DNA of 64,000 nt from Pseudobdellovibrio exovorus JSS (GTDB taxonomy: Bacteria > Bdellovibrionota > Bdellovibrionia > Bdellovibrionales > Bdellovibrionaceae): NCBI RefSeq assembly GCF_000348725.1, contig NC_020813.1:2277563-2341562 (forward strand), given 5' to 3'. Position 1 is the first letter of the stretch. Every line of letters begins with the position of its first letter. The translations under genes were made by a program, and so were the position numbers. Below the pieces are notes generated by a model. The model did no database searches. It saw only the letters and a list, made by a program, of their open reading frames with translations, and was not told the origin of the DNA. Positions 25,925 through 35,167 of the stretch are shown here, in pieces.

Positions 25925-26665
25925 TTAAATTTTAGTTAAAACTAGAATAAAATCTGAAGGCCCTGAACTGTCGATAAATGCAGTCCAGGGTTTTTCTTTA
26001 TCTTCGATAAATTGTTTACGCACAAAGCGTGATTTGTTCACAATACTACAACCCCATTGAGCTGTTCCTGTGTGATCATCCGCAGTTTTACAAGGGAAGA
26101 CCATATCTTTTTCTGATTCAGAACTCAGTGGGAAATAGGCCAAGGACAAAGTCAGTGGATTTAAACCATATTGCTTTTTCACAATATCAATCGGATTTTT
26201 TTCTAAAATAGATGTACTGTAAATAGCTGCGGTCACCAAAATATATGAAACTTTTTCTTGTTCTAATTTCTGTAACTTTTCACCAATGTCATAAAGGTGC
26301 TCTTTTAAACTGATCACATCACTGGGTTGAAGCAGAGCTAACTCTTCTTTAGATAGACGCAATTCAAAGTCGACGATGATATGGGCGACAGGATGTTGCT
26401 TTTTAATTTGCGCTACTACTTGTGTCACTACAGGAATCTGTTCCGACTTTCCTGGCTCTATCCCAATCCAATACGCCGTGCTCGTTTGCAGAGGACCTGC
26501 AATATGCCCCATTAGTGTATCAGTCAGTTCGACTTCGCTCGTAAAGGCCCGCATCGGCACCTGTGATTTCAAATCTGGGCTATCCGTCTTGATCAAATAA
26601 ACAAATATAGCGATAGCGCTTAAAAAAACGGCCCCAACCCAAATAAAAGCTGCATTTAATTTCAT
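25925..26665 (-). CDS. Membrane-anchored protein of unknown function
   Basis: 246 residues with one N-terminal TM helix (about 6-26) and a periplasmic domain with alternating strands and helices. Two Cys (VFPCKTADD, QWGCSIV) could form a disulfide. No family recognised. It converges on the nucleotidase gene and is divergent from the pantothenate operon. Confidence 0.6.
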   Translation of the reverse strand: MKLNAAFIWVGAVFLSAIAIFVYLIKTDSPDLKSQVPMRAFTSEVELTDTLMGHIAGPLQTSTAYWIGIEPGKSEQIPVVTQVVAQIKKQHPVAHIIVDFELRLSKEELALLQPSDVISLKEHLYDIGEKLQKLEQEKVSYILVTAAIYSTSILEKNPIDIVKKQYGLNPLTLSLAYFPLSSESEKDMVFPCKTADDHTGTAQWGCSIVNKSRFVRKQFIEDKEKPWTAFIDSSGPSDFILVLTKI

Positions 26666-26784
26666 TTGGCCGTTTTACCACCTTGCTTTTTAAATAAAAA
26701 GTGATAATTTTCCGCCTAGAGCGTATACTCTATATGATTGGACTTGATTGCGTGTTTGATGCGCGACAGGTACCGGAGGAAATT

Positions 26785-27486
26785 ATGACTACCATCTCAC
26801 CCGTTCTACTGGTGGGGGCCGGACGACTCGCGCGGCACCTTCAGCACTGGAACACACTGATTAAAACCCCTTTGTCTTTACGGCAATGGGACCGATCACA
26901 AAGCCCTGATTTACTTCAACATCATCTCGAAAATGTCTCTACTGTTTGGCTGGCTATTTCTGACAATGCCATCATTCCCTTTTATGAAAACTATTTGGCC
27001 ACGAAAAATTTAACAGCCGTTCACTTTAGTGGAGCTCTTAATGATTCACGACTTCTGAGTGCCCATCCTCTTATGAGCTTTCCGCAAGAGCTTTTACCCA
27101 ACGAAGTTTATCCTAAAATTCACTTTTCTATTAGCGGCTTTACTGACTTGCAAATGGCATTGCCAAACTTTGAAAATAACTACACTGTTTTGCCAGCCGA
27201 ACAAAAGGCCTTTTACCATGCACTTTGTGTTTTAGCGGGTAACTTTCCTCAGATGATTTGGTCCGAGGTTTCTGCGCAGATGCACCACTTGCAGTTACCA
27301 GATGCCGCTGTAGATTTGTACATTCAGCAGATAACGAATAACTACCTTAGACTGAAAGAACAAGCCCTCACCGGTCCTCTAGTTCGCCGTGACCACGAGA
27401 CCATCTCTCGCAATTTGCACGCTCTACACGAGCAACCCAAGCTTCAACACATCTACGAAACTTTTCGTAAGGAGTTTACAAAATGA
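26785..27486 (+). CDS. Rossmann/DUF2520 protein, putative PanG-type ketopantoate reductase
   Basis: 233 residues from ATG 26785, with a GGAGGAAATT ribosome site. The N-terminus is an NAD(P)-binding Rossmann motif, VLLVGAGRLARHLQ. The central SISGFTDLQMALPN and the all-helical C-terminal half (MHHLQLPDAAVDLYIQ) match DUF2520-type architecture. It is the first gene of a six-gene pantothenate/CoA operon that otherwise has no panE. A separate ketopantoate reductase class, PanG, has been described from other bacteria; context suggests this protein does that step (ketopantoate to pantoate with NADPH). The panB ATG overlaps its stop. Confidence 0.6.
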   Translation: MTTISPVLLVGAGRLARHLQHWNTLIKTPLSLRQWDRSQSPDLLQHHLENVSTVWLAISDNAIIPFYENYLATKNLTAVHFSGALNDSRLLSAHPLMSFPQELLPNEVYPKIHFSISGFTDLQMALPNFENNYTVLPAEQKAFYHALCVLAGNFPQMIWSEVSAQMHHLQLPDAAVDLYIQQITNNYLRLKEQALTGPLVRRDHETISRNLHALHEQPKLQHIYETFRKEFTK

Positions 27487-28280
27487 AATCTATCCTCGAC
27501 TTCCAAAAACGAAAAAAGTCTGGCGAAAAAATTACGATGCTCACTTGCTACGACTATAGCTTTGCCAAAATTCTTTCCGCTAGTTCAGTAGATGTATTGT
27601 TGATCGGAGACTCAGCCGCTCAGGTGATGCATGGTCACAGCACCACCTTGAATGCGTCGACTGCCGTCTTGGCTTTACATACAGAAGCCGTAGCCCGCGC
27701 TGCTAGTAATAAATTTATTGTGGCGGACATGCCGTTCCTCAGCACGCGCAAGGGACTTAAGAACACGATGGATCACGTGCAAAAACTAATGCAGGCCGGA
27801 GCCCACGCTATTAAAATTGAAAATGCCGACGGCCACCTTGAACTGATCCGTCATATTGTAGAATCTGGCGTCCCTGTTATGGGGCACTTAGGATTGACTC
27901 CACAATTCATTCATCAATTAGGTGGACCTAAAGTTCAGGGCAAGTCCACAGAGGCCGCAGAAAAAATTCTGCAAGATGCTTTGGCTTTAGAAAAAGCAGG
28001 CTGCTTCAGTCTTGTCCTCGAATGTGTTCCAAGCGAGTTAGCCAAAAAAATTACGCAATCGTTAAATATTCCTACAATTGGCATCGGTGCCGGAGCTCAT
28101 ACCGATGGACAGGTTTTAGTTTTACAAGATCTATTGGGCATGAATAAAGAGTTTCGCCCTAAGTTTCTTAAAAAATATATGAATGGCTACGACCTCATTA
28201 GCGAAGCTGTTCAAAACTATGTGGATGAAGTGAAAAAATCTGAATTTCCAGACAAAGAGCACAGCTATGACGGAAATTAA
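27483..28280 (+). CDS. panB: 3-methyl-2-oxobutanoate hydroxymethyltransferase
   Basis: 265 residues. TIM-barrel enzyme that makes ketopantoate from ketoisovalerate and methylene-THF. Family motifs: MLTCYDYSFAKILS, VLLIGDSAAQVMHGH (metal Asp), IKIENADGH, GHLGLTPQFIHQLGG, and the C-terminal IPTIGIGAGAHTDGQVLV. Its ATG overlaps the upstream stop as ATGA, with AAGGAG inside the upstream coding sequence. It overlaps panC by 14 bp. Confidence 0.96.
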   Translation: MKSILDFQKRKKSGEKITMLTCYDYSFAKILSASSVDVLLIGDSAAQVMHGHSTTLNASTAVLALHTEAVARAASNKFIVADMPFLSTRKGLKNTMDHVQKLMQAGAHAIKIENADGHLELIRHIVESGVPVMGHLGLTPQFIHQLGGPKVQGKSTEAAEKILQDALALEKAGCFSLVLECVPSELAKKITQSLNIPTIGIGAGAHTDGQVLVLQDLLGMNKEFRPKFLKKYMNGYDLISEAVQNYVDEVKKSEFPDKEHSYDGN

Positions 28281-29034
28281 GACGTTTAACTCTATCCAAG
28301 AATTTATCACGTATCGGGATGCCTTAGGCCAAGATACACGTGTGGGTTTTGTTCCCACTATGGGAGCACTACACCAAGGACACGCCAGCCTTATCCGAAA
28401 AGCCTCTGATGAAAATGATATTTGTGTCTTAAGTATTTATGTGAATCCCACACAGTTCAATAATGCTGAGGACTTACAAAAATATCCTAAAACATGGGAT
28501 GCCGATATCGAATTAGCCCGTGCAAATGGCGCCCACATTGTCATTGCACCCCAATACGGCGAAATCTACGCTGATGGCTATCGCTACAAAGTGATGGAAA
28601 CTGACTTTTCTAAACAGCTTTGCGGAGCCCATCGCGCGGGCCACTTTGATGGCGTGCTGACTGTTGTGATGAAGCTTTTGCAAATCGTGCAGCCACATAA
28701 GGCCTACTTTGGCGAAAAAGATTATCAGCAACTTCAGTTGATTCGAGATATGACAAAAACTTTCTTTCTACGCACTGAAATCATCGGACTTCCAACTATT
28801 CGTGAACAGGATGGTCTTGCCATGAGCTCACGCAATACGCGTCTATCAGAAGAAGGACGTAAGAAAGCCCCTTTGATTTACAAAGCTTTGACTGAGTCTC
28901 GTGATCCACAAGTCGTACGCCAGACATTGCAAGCAGCAGGAGTTGAAGTGGAGTATTTGGAAGACCACGGACAGCGCCGCTTTATTGCGGCTTTTATAGA
29001 TAACGTGAGGTTAATCGACAATGTCGCCATCTAA
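28267..29034 (+). CDS. panC: Pantothenate synthetase (pantoate-beta-alanine ligase)
   Basis: 255 residues, about 25 shorter than typical PanC. Motifs: FVPTMGALHQGHASLIRKA with the HxGH nucleotide-binding signature, LSIYVNPTQFN, YFGEKDYQQLQLIRDM (the KxxQ region) and GLAMSSRNTRL. It condenses pantoate with beta-alanine using ATP. Truncation falls in the C-terminal domain, leaving catalytic motifs intact. Overlaps panB and coaBC, each by 14 bp. Confidence 0.95.
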   Translation: MTEIKTFNSIQEFITYRDALGQDTRVGFVPTMGALHQGHASLIRKASDENDICVLSIYVNPTQFNNAEDLQKYPKTWDADIELARANGAHIVIAPQYGEIYADGYRYKVMETDFSKQLCGAHRAGHFDGVLTVVMKLLQIVQPHKAYFGEKDYQQLQLIRDMTKTFFLRTEIIGLPTIREQDGLAMSSRNTRLSEEGRKKAPLIYKALTESRDPQVVRQTLQAAGVEVEYLEDHGQRRFIAAFIDNVRLIDNVAI

Positions 29035-30280
29035 TAAGAGTAAAAACATTCTAATTGTCATGACCGGTTCTATCGCCTGCTACAAAGTGTGCACGGTGAT
29101 GTCGCGCCTCAAGCAAGCTCAGCATCACGTTAAAGTGGTGATGTCACCCAGCAGTTTAGCCTTTGTTGGTGCAGCCACTGTGGAAGGACTCACCGGAGAA
29201 ATGCCGATAACAGATATGTATGCTCGCGGAAACGTGATGGATCATATCAATTTAGTTCGCTGGGCTGATTTAATTTTAGTAGCTCCAGCCACGGCAAATT
29301 ACATCAATAAAATCGCCTATGGCTTAGGTGATGATTTATTAACAACCTTGTTTTTGGCCCATGATTTTGCAAAACCATTTTTGTTGGCGCCGGCGATGAA
29401 TACGAAAATGTATCAGCACCCTACAACACAGGACTCAATTAAAAAACTACGCGCCATGGGTGTTGAAATTTTAGAAACGGCTTCAGGCGTTTTAGCCTGC
29501 GGCGAAGTGGGCTCTGGTCGCTTACTAGAACCAGATCTGATTTTAGAGGAAGTTTATCAGCGCGTAGGAAGTACAACCTCGGTCACTGATAAATCCTCGG
29601 GCTCAGAATCAAAAACTCCAGCTACGGCTCGTAAAGTCTTGATTACGGCTGGTGGTACCTCTGAGGCGATTGATGATGTGCGTGTGATTACGAATCGCAG
29701 TACAGGACGAACAGCAGCTCACTTAGCTGATATTTTGATTGAGTCTGGATTTAAGGTTACTTATCTGCACAGCACACAGTCCATTCTGCCACAGAATACT
29801 TGCAACAAAATCAGCTACGATAGTTTTACCGATTTGCAAACAGCTTTGAAAGCAACTCTTCAACAAGAATTGTTTCATGTGGTGATCCATGCCGCTGCCG
29901 TCAGTGATTACTCAGTCCAACGACAAGGAGGAAAAATCAGCAGTCAGGCTGATGAAATCACATTGACGTTGAAGAAAAATCCTAAAATCATCGACGAGAT
30001 TAAAAAACTTTCCCCACAGACTCTTTTGTTCGGCTTTAAACTAACTTCGAAAATAACAGGCGACGACGTTAAACAAAAAGTACAAAGCCTATTAAAATCG
30101 GCAGACTGTGATTTTGTTGTTCAAAACGATTGGGATGAAGTCAGTCAAAAGAAAGAGCATTATCATGTCTATAATCGTGATCTTCAATCGACAGAAGTCA
30201 CTGGCCTCACCGAACTCGGCCAATTTATTTTTCAAAAAACCATAGCTTTATTACCAGAATTAAAAATGGAGACTTTATGA
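29021..30280 (+). CDS. coaBC: Phosphopantothenoylcysteine synthetase/decarboxylase (CoaBC)
   Basis: 419 residues with two domains. CoaC half (1-180): flavoprotein GSIACYKVC, catalytic His in [18 protein letters not shown] and the active-site Cys in [12 protein letters not shown]. CoaB half (from about 205): [20 protein letters not shown] (GGT motif), [15 protein letters not shown]. Makes 4'-phosphopantetheine from phosphopantothenate and cysteine. The next gene, coaX, starts in an ATGA overlap. Confidence 0.95.
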   Translation: MSPSNKSKNILIVMTGSIACYKVCTVMSRLKQAQHHVKVVMSPSSLAFVGAATVEGLTGEMPITDMYARGNVMDHINLVRWADLILVAPATANYINKIAYGLGDDLLTTLFLAHDFAKPFLLAPAMNTKMYQHPTTQDSIKKLRAMGVEILETASGVLACGEVGSGRLLEPDLILEEVYQRVGSTTSVTDKSSGSESKTPATARKVLITAGGTSEAIDDVRVITNRSTGRTAAHLADILIESGFKVTYLHSTQSILPQNTCNKISYDSFTDLQTALKATLQQELFHVVIHAAAVSDYSVQRQGGKISSQADEITLTLKKNPKIIDEIKKLSPQTLLFGFKLTSKITGDDVKQKVQSLLKSADCDFVVQNDWDEVSQKKEHYHVYNRDLQSTEVTGLTELGQFIFQKTIALLPELKMETL

Positions 30281-31092
30281 TCTTATCACTAGATGTGGGT
30301 AACACACAGATTTACGGCGGTGTCTTTAGCGGCCCCGCAGGACAGGAAAAAATGCTGGCCTCTTTCCGACGCAACTCAAAGCAGGGATTTTCCTCTGACG
30401 AAGTCGGAGTCTTCCTTCGTATGGTTATCCGAGAAAATGGCATTGATCCCACAGGCATCAAACAGATTGTGTTGTGCTCAGTCGTTCCTGAAGTGATCTA
30501 CTCGCTAAAAGGGGCCTGCCAAAAGTATTTCAATATCACACCTTTTATTTTACAGGCGGGAGTCAAAACAGGTCTGCGCATCAAGTATCGTAACCCCTTA
30601 GAGGTCGGAGCCGATCGCATCGCTAATTCTATTGCTGCATCTCAGATGTATCCATCACGCAATATGATCTTAGTTGATTTGGGAACAGCGACGACCTTTT
30701 GTGCAGTCACTCACGACCGCGATTACTTAGGCGGCTCTATTATCGCAGGTCTTAAACTTTCCATGGAAGCCTTAGAAGCTCAAACGGCGAAGCTGCCTTC
30801 AGTAGAAATCACAGCGAAGAACGAAGCCCTTGGACAATCGACAATTGAAAGTCTTCAGTCAGGGCTCTATTACGGACACTTGGGTGCTATGCGCGAAATC
30901 ATCACTCGTCTTACCCAAGAGTGTTTCAAAGGAGAAAAGCCTTTTGTTATCGGGACTGGCGGATTCGCAGGTCTATTTGAAAAAGAAAAAATATTCGACA
31001 GTGTTATTCCTGATCTTGTTCTAAAAGGAAACCTGATCGCTTTGCAGATGAATACAAATCACAAATCCAACTTCGCGGGAGCTGAAAAATGA
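30277..31092 (+). CDS. coaX: Type III pantothenate kinase
   Basis: 271 residues of the ASKHA fold: [15 protein letters not shown] (phosphate 1), [12 protein letters not shown], and [11 protein letters not shown] followed by GGSIIAGL. CoaX-type kinases are feedback-insensitive and potassium-dependent by family knowledge. It phosphorylates pantothenate, the step between PanC and CoaBC. ATGA overlaps on both sides show tight coupling. Confidence 0.95.
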   Translation: MILSLDVGNTQIYGGVFSGPAGQEKMLASFRRNSKQGFSSDEVGVFLRMVIRENGIDPTGIKQIVLCSVVPEVIYSLKGACQKYFNITPFILQAGVKTGLRIKYRNPLEVGADRIANSIAASQMYPSRNMILVDLGTATTFCAVTHDRDYLGGSIIAGLKLSMEALEAQTAKLPSVEITAKNEALGQSTIESLQSGLYYGHLGAMREIITRLTQECFKGEKPFVIGTGGFAGLFEKEKIFDSVIPDLVLKGNLIALQMNTNHKSNFAGAEK

Positions 31093-31454
31093 AAATAGAT
31101 GTATTGTACTCAAAAATCCACCGTGCCACGGTTACCGACGCGGACTTAAACTATGAAGGTTCCGTTTCTATTGATCCTGCTTTACTTAAAAAAGCAAAAA
31201 TGTTTTTAAATCAAAAGGTCGATATCGTGAATTGCAATAACGGGGCACGTTTTTCTACTTACATTATCGAAGGAAAAAAAGGCGAGGTCTGTTTAAATGG
31301 GGCGGCGGCTCGCTTAGTACAACGCGGGGACAAAGTGATTATCATTGCCTACGCTCAAATCGACATTGCTAATGCCAAAACCCACGAGCCCACAGTGGTC
31401 TTTGTCGATGACAAAAATAAGTTCAAAGAGATCCGCAAAGAAAAAAAGCACTAA
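31089..31454 (+). CDS. panD: Aspartate 1-decarboxylase proenzyme
   Basis: 121 residues. The self-processing site is the Gly-Ser in [10 protein letters not shown]; Ser25 becomes the pyruvoyl group. IDPALLKKA and [16 protein letters not shown] follow the family pattern. It produces beta-alanine for PanC and closes the operon. A stem-loop terminator covers its stop codon. Confidence 0.95.
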   Translation: MKIDVLYSKIHRATVTDADLNYEGSVSIDPALLKKAKMFLNQKVDIVNCNNGARFSTYIIEGKKGEVCLNGAAARLVQRGDKVIIIAYAQIDIANAKTHEPTVVFVDDKNKFKEIRKEKKH

Positions 31455-31470
31455 ATCTTTAGTGCTTTTA
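31443..31470 (+). terminator. Terminator of the pantothenate/CoA operon
   Basis: AAAGCACTAAA (31445-31455) pairs with TTTAGTGCTTT (31458-31468), with A-rich and T-rich flanks. The TAA of panD lies inside the left arm. Confidence 0.75.
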
Positions 31471-31517
31471 GGATTGAACTTTAAATTTGAAAAACCGAAC
31501 TTACAGATAGAAGTCGA

Positions 31518-32615
31518 CTAAACTACGACTTCTGCTGTTTTTAACAAAACTTGCCATTTCTTTTTCATCGACTCGATTTCAATATTCATCAATTCGATTT
31601 CGGCTCTGAGATCAGCCATCTTTTGATCTTTCGCAATCGCATATTCTTTTTTTAATCTTTCAAACTGCGCTTGTGCTTCGATTAATCTAGCCGCTAAAGG
31701 CTCCATTTTTTCTTTGTAAAAATGAGAACTCTTAAACTTTTCAGACTCCACTTCCATTTTCGCGCGTAGAATTTCAGAGAACTGAACTGTTTTTAATTTG
31801 TTAGCTAAACCCAGTACTGCAGCTAATTGAATACTCCACTTAGTTGGGTCCCAGTGATACCACTTAATTCCATTGCGGTAGTCGAACTGAAATTTGTGAT
31901 GGAAATTATGGTAGCCTTCACCATGAGTTAAAAAAGCGACGATCAAGCTGTCTTTCGCTGTTTTATCCAATGAATATGGCGTTTTGCCAAGTGTATGGCT
32001 TAATGAGTTCACAAAGAAAGTCGACTGCTGTGTTAGGAAAATTCTTAAGCCACCTGCGATCACAAGTCCTAAGAAAGCATTTCCCAACATCCATCCGACA
32101 ACTAAAGGTAAGATGTAACCAACAACAATGGCACAGACTAAATAGTGATCGTGTTGAAATTGAACCCACTTCTTCTTTTGTAAATCCGGAGCGTGAATTG
32201 GCAAACTCACCGCTTCGTGGGTCATCATCCACCCCATGTGAGCGTACCAAAAACCTTTTTTAATTGAGTAAGGATCTTTATCTGTATCTTCGTAGCGGTG
32301 GTGAATACGATGGTCACTTGACCACTTTAAGGCTGACCCTTGAAAAGCACCTGCACTGATGAATAATAAAATCCATTCTAACAGAGGATGTGCTTCAAAA
32401 GACTTATGGGAAAACAAGCGATGATAGCCCATGGTGATACTGAGGTTTGTTAGAACCGCAAACACCAATCCGAAAGCGCTAATCCACGCCAGTTGCGACA
32501 GCGTGTAACTACTCGAAAAAACTAAGTAAAGAACTAACATCAGAACCGAAATAATCGGGTTCAAAATTAAAAATAAGGTAACCGACCAGCAGATTTTTTT
32601 TAGTTGAACTGACAT
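31518..32615 (-). CDS. Membrane fatty acid desaturase (acyl-CoA delta-9 type) with coiled-coil tail
   Basis: 365 residues. Di-iron membrane desaturase with all three His boxes: HRLFSH, HRIHH and HNFHH (in YHNFHHKFQFDYRNGI). Four or so TM helices lie between residues 10 and 220. It would introduce a cis double bond in fatty acids. After about residue 280 comes a long charged coiled coil (ARLIEAQAQFERLKKEYAIA and beyond) that most desaturases of this type lack. Monocistronic by position; the next gene on the same strand starts 11 bp upstream of its start region. Confidence 0.85.
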   Translation of the reverse strand: MSVQLKKICWSVTLFLILNPIISVLMLVLYLVFSSSYTLSQLAWISAFGLVFAVLTNLSITMGYHRLFSHKSFEAHPLLEWILLFISAGAFQGSALKWSSDHRIHHRYEDTDKDPYSIKKGFWYAHMGWMMTHEAVSLPIHAPDLQKKKWVQFQHDHYLVCAIVVGYILPLVVGWMLGNAFLGLVIAGGLRIFLTQQSTFFVNSLSHTLGKTPYSLDKTAKDSLIVAFLTHGEGYHNFHHKFQFDYRNGIKWYHWDPTKWSIQLAAVLGLANKLKTVQFSEILRAKMEVESEKFKSSHFYKEKMEPLAARLIEAQAQFERLKKEYAIAKDQKMADLRAEIELMNIEIESMKKKWQVLLKTAEVVV

Positions 32616-32626
32616 AGCCCTAATTT

Positions 32627-33721
32627 CTACTTCTTGGTGGCCTTATACAACAAGAAAAAATTCAATCCGAGCGACAATAAAAGCAGCAATTCTGTAACCA
32701 AAGAAACAAGGCCTGCTGGAAGCCCTAAACTTGCAAATAGCGAAGAACTGTCCTCTTCCACATGACTAACCGCCGCAACAGGCGGTAGCTCCGGTGCTAT
32801 TTTCTCAGCATTCGACAGCTTTTCATTTAGAGCTATTAGCGGCGACGTGTAGATCTGGTAAGCGGCTTGATCCATTTTGCGGATAACTAATGGGTTCGGA
32901 TACTCATATAAATAGTTATCTTGAGCTGTGGCCTTATCAACCACTAGCTTTAAACTTTCACACACACGTCCAAATTGCATCATGCCCGCAGGCACCTGCC
33001 ACTGACTTTCCAACTCGGCTTGATAGAGGCGTGCATAACTTAAACAATAATCGTTAAAAATCTCTTTGAATTGAGCCACATCACGTGCCGCCCAGACATC
33101 TTTATATTTTTCACGTGTGGCACTGGCCGCAAGAAACGGAGACGGCCAACGAATACCCTGAATCTGACGATAATCAATTTCTTGTAAGGACGCCCACACA
33201 CTTGCCGGAACAGTTCTCATTAAGTTGTTCACTTCTGCTGCGGTGGCATCTGCTGCCGCTGATGTTTCTTCATTTAAGCGCGTCGACGATGGCGGCATCG
33301 CTAAATTAGGGTCCACAGATGGAGTTGCTGTTGAGCTGTCAGTTGGTGTCGCCGCCGTGGCAGTTGCCGCATTTGTCGCCGTGGCAGCAGGAGCTGTCGC
33401 TGATGGTGTCGTCCCGCGAATATCGACTCCGCTGGAAACTTCCGGTCGCGGTGGCGGTGTTGCTACTGGCTGAGCCGCAGGAACGGCTGGAGTTGTTGCT
33501 GTTGTCGCAGTGGTTGCAGGAACTGTCGTTGCGGGTTGGGCCATAGCCGGATTTGCTGCTGGATTTGCTGCCGGATTCGCCGCTGGACTTGCAGCAGGTG
33601 CCGTTGGCTGTTGTGGTGCCAATGAGTTATCAGAGCTCGCTTCAATAGATTGAGACCACGCTCCGTTAACGGCCAATCCCACGACACAAAAAATAAATAA
33701 AGCTGTGTATTTTAATTTCAT
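32627..33721 (-). CDS. Secreted Ala/Pro/Thr-rich protein with C-terminal membrane anchor
   Basis: 364 residues. Signal peptide (1-23), then a low-complexity Ala/Pro/Thr-rich linker (about 30-145) that contains an ANPA-type repeat, then a helical domain (about 150-300) and a C-terminal hydrophobic segment LVSLVTELLLLLSLGLNFFLLY with a basic end. Such layout suits an envelope tether that spans the periplasm. Function unknown. It lies 11 bp upstream of the desaturase, and 23 bp downstream of the 437-residue gene on the same strand, so the three may form one transcript. Confidence 0.65.
   Translation of the reverse strand: MKLKYTALFIFCVVGLAVNGAWSQSIEASSDNSLAPQQPTAPAASPAANPAANPAANPAMAQPATTVPATTATTATTPAVPAAQPVATPPPRPEVSSGVDIRGTTPSATAPAATATNAATATAATPTDSSTATPSVDPNLAMPPSSTRLNEETSAAADATAAEVNNLMRTVPASVWASLQEIDYRQIQGIRWPSPFLAASATREKYKDVWAARDVAQFKEIFNDYCLSYARLYQAELESQWQVPAGMMQFGRVCESLKLVVDKATAQDNYLYEYPNPLVIRKMDQAAYQIYTSPLIALNEKLSNAEKIAPELPPVAAVSHVEEDSSSLFASLGLPAGLVSLVTELLLLLSLGLNFFLLYKATKK
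33546..33593 (-). repeat. Four-copy 12-bp tandem repeat in the Ala/Pro-rich gene
   Basis: Four units of form gcyggattygcy at 33546-33557, 33558-33569, 33570-33581 and 33582-33593. In the protein each gives about ANPA or a variant. Copy number could change without a frameshift since the unit is in-frame. Confidence 0.75.
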
Positions 33722-33744
33722 CGTCCTAAAAGGATGGCACAGAT

Positions 33745-35058
33745 TCAGTTAATACGGAAGTACTGAATCACATCAAAATAGGCAATAGGCTTGAAGGCTT
33801 GCAAGTCTTTATTCCACTCGCTTTGCTGCCATCCTAAGACTTTTTTCTCTGCTGAAAAAGACTCTTGCTGTTTCACGAATGCAAAATAATCTGAAAGTCC
33901 TTTTAACTCTGCTGATTTTAACTTGTACGAAGGTAAATGGATTTGCACAAAATTCAATTGACGATTGTTAGCGAGGAATTCTGGAACTCCACGAGTTAGC
34001 AATGAGCGAAAACTCGCCGTCGAAATATCTGAATCCACATCTACAAATACAAGTCTTTCTGAATTCTCTGTGTAGTGATTGAGAGTCCTCGCATTAATTG
34101 CCGTATGGCTATCTGAAAAAACCAAGTGATAAGAAGAAAAAACATCAGACGAATTTGGAAGTGGTAAAAGCGATGGAAGCAACAAGAGCCCTGCCGAAGT
34201 CTTAATAGCGATTTTCTTTTTTAATCCTTCACGCGAAAGTTGAACCAACTGCGTGGCGATTTTTTTTGCTTCATCAGTTCCCGAAACATCCACAATTAAA
34301 TCTAATCGCAATTGCGCTAAAGCCTCTTTATTTAAGTAACCACGCCGAGCTAATTCTTGCCCAAACGACAGTTCCCATGCTGACTGAGGGGCCACATGCT
34401 GTAGCAGCTTTTGTAGGTTCTGAACTGCCGAAATTTCTGCATCGTAAGACAAAACCATCTGTTGAGAAATAGCTCGCATCAACTGACGTCTTTCCAAAAA
34501 GCTCTGATCCGCAAAGGACGTATTCCACGCCTCTGAAATCAAACTGCGATAACCTTTGGCTCCATACGAAGTCGCCATAAAATCGACCAGTGTTTCTAAG
34601 TATAGATGATCTACATTTTTAAACTGTTTCTTCAACGACCACTGTAGAACCGCTTTTTCCAAAGCTTCTGTTTGTAAGGCTTCAGATGTTAAAACAATTT
34701 TATCTGATAAAATTTGAATAGCACTGACCGCAACAGAAGCCTGATCATCCGCTGGCTGACTGGAATCTTCAAATTGCAAAACTAAGTCTGAGCGCCGCAT
34801 AGACTCGGGCAAAATCATCTCGACCTTGCGGAGGCGGCCTTCGATGAGGTCAAGTTTTTCATACAAAAATTTTGAAAATGAAACCTTCTTGAATTGCGCA
34901 CAGGAATAGAGAGTTTCAGTCTTTTCGCCCACGATCCTGTCGATTTTATAGACAATATGCGATTCTATACAAAGCGGCTTTTTCAAAGCGACTTGAGCAC
35001 CCATTATAATCATTATCAGCAGTAAAAATGCCCCTAAAGGCCGCTTCAGATAGTCCAC
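33745..35058 (-). CDS. Membrane-anchored protein of unknown function
   Basis: 437 residues with one N-terminal TM helix (about 8-26) and a large periplasmic domain of mixed alpha/beta character. The two Cys (LCIESH, YSCAQF) lie close to the membrane. No family recognised. Upstream neighbour on the same strand of the Ala/Pro-rich protein (gap 23 bp), so they may work together in the envelope. Confidence 0.6.
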   Translation of the reverse strand: MDYLKRPLGAFLLLIMIIMGAQVALKKPLCIESHIVYKIDRIVGEKTETLYSCAQFKKVSFSKFLYEKLDLIEGRLRKVEMILPESMRRSDLVLQFEDSSQPADDQASVAVSAIQILSDKIVLTSEALQTEALEKAVLQWSLKKQFKNVDHLYLETLVDFMATSYGAKGYRSLISEAWNTSFADQSFLERRQLMRAISQQMVLSYDAEISAVQNLQKLLQHVAPQSAWELSFGQELARRGYLNKEALAQLRLDLIVDVSGTDEAKKIATQLVQLSREGLKKKIAIKTSAGLLLLPSLLPLPNSSDVFSSYHLVFSDSHTAINARTLNHYTENSERLVFVDVDSDISTASFRSLLTRGVPEFLANNRQLNFVQIHLPSYKLKSAELKGLSDYFAFVKQQESFSAEKKVLGWQQSEWNKDLQAFKPIAYFDVIQYFRIN

Positions 35059-35167
35059 ACCATTTTTAAAGCAATTCTAGGGCCGACTTGTGCAACACTT
35101 TGTGTGTCTACAGGCCACGATATTTTATTGACCCAAAGCCTGCAAGGGTGTGTAACGAAACCGCTTT

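Noticed and set aside
31963..32263. Antisense open frames inside the desaturase gene
   Set aside because: Opposite-strand shadows of a well-supported gene with all three His boxes; no ribosome site or homology.
33225..33687. Ala/Val/Leu-rich open frames on both strands
   Set aside because: They are shadows of the repetitive Ala/Pro/Thr-rich gene on the minus strand.
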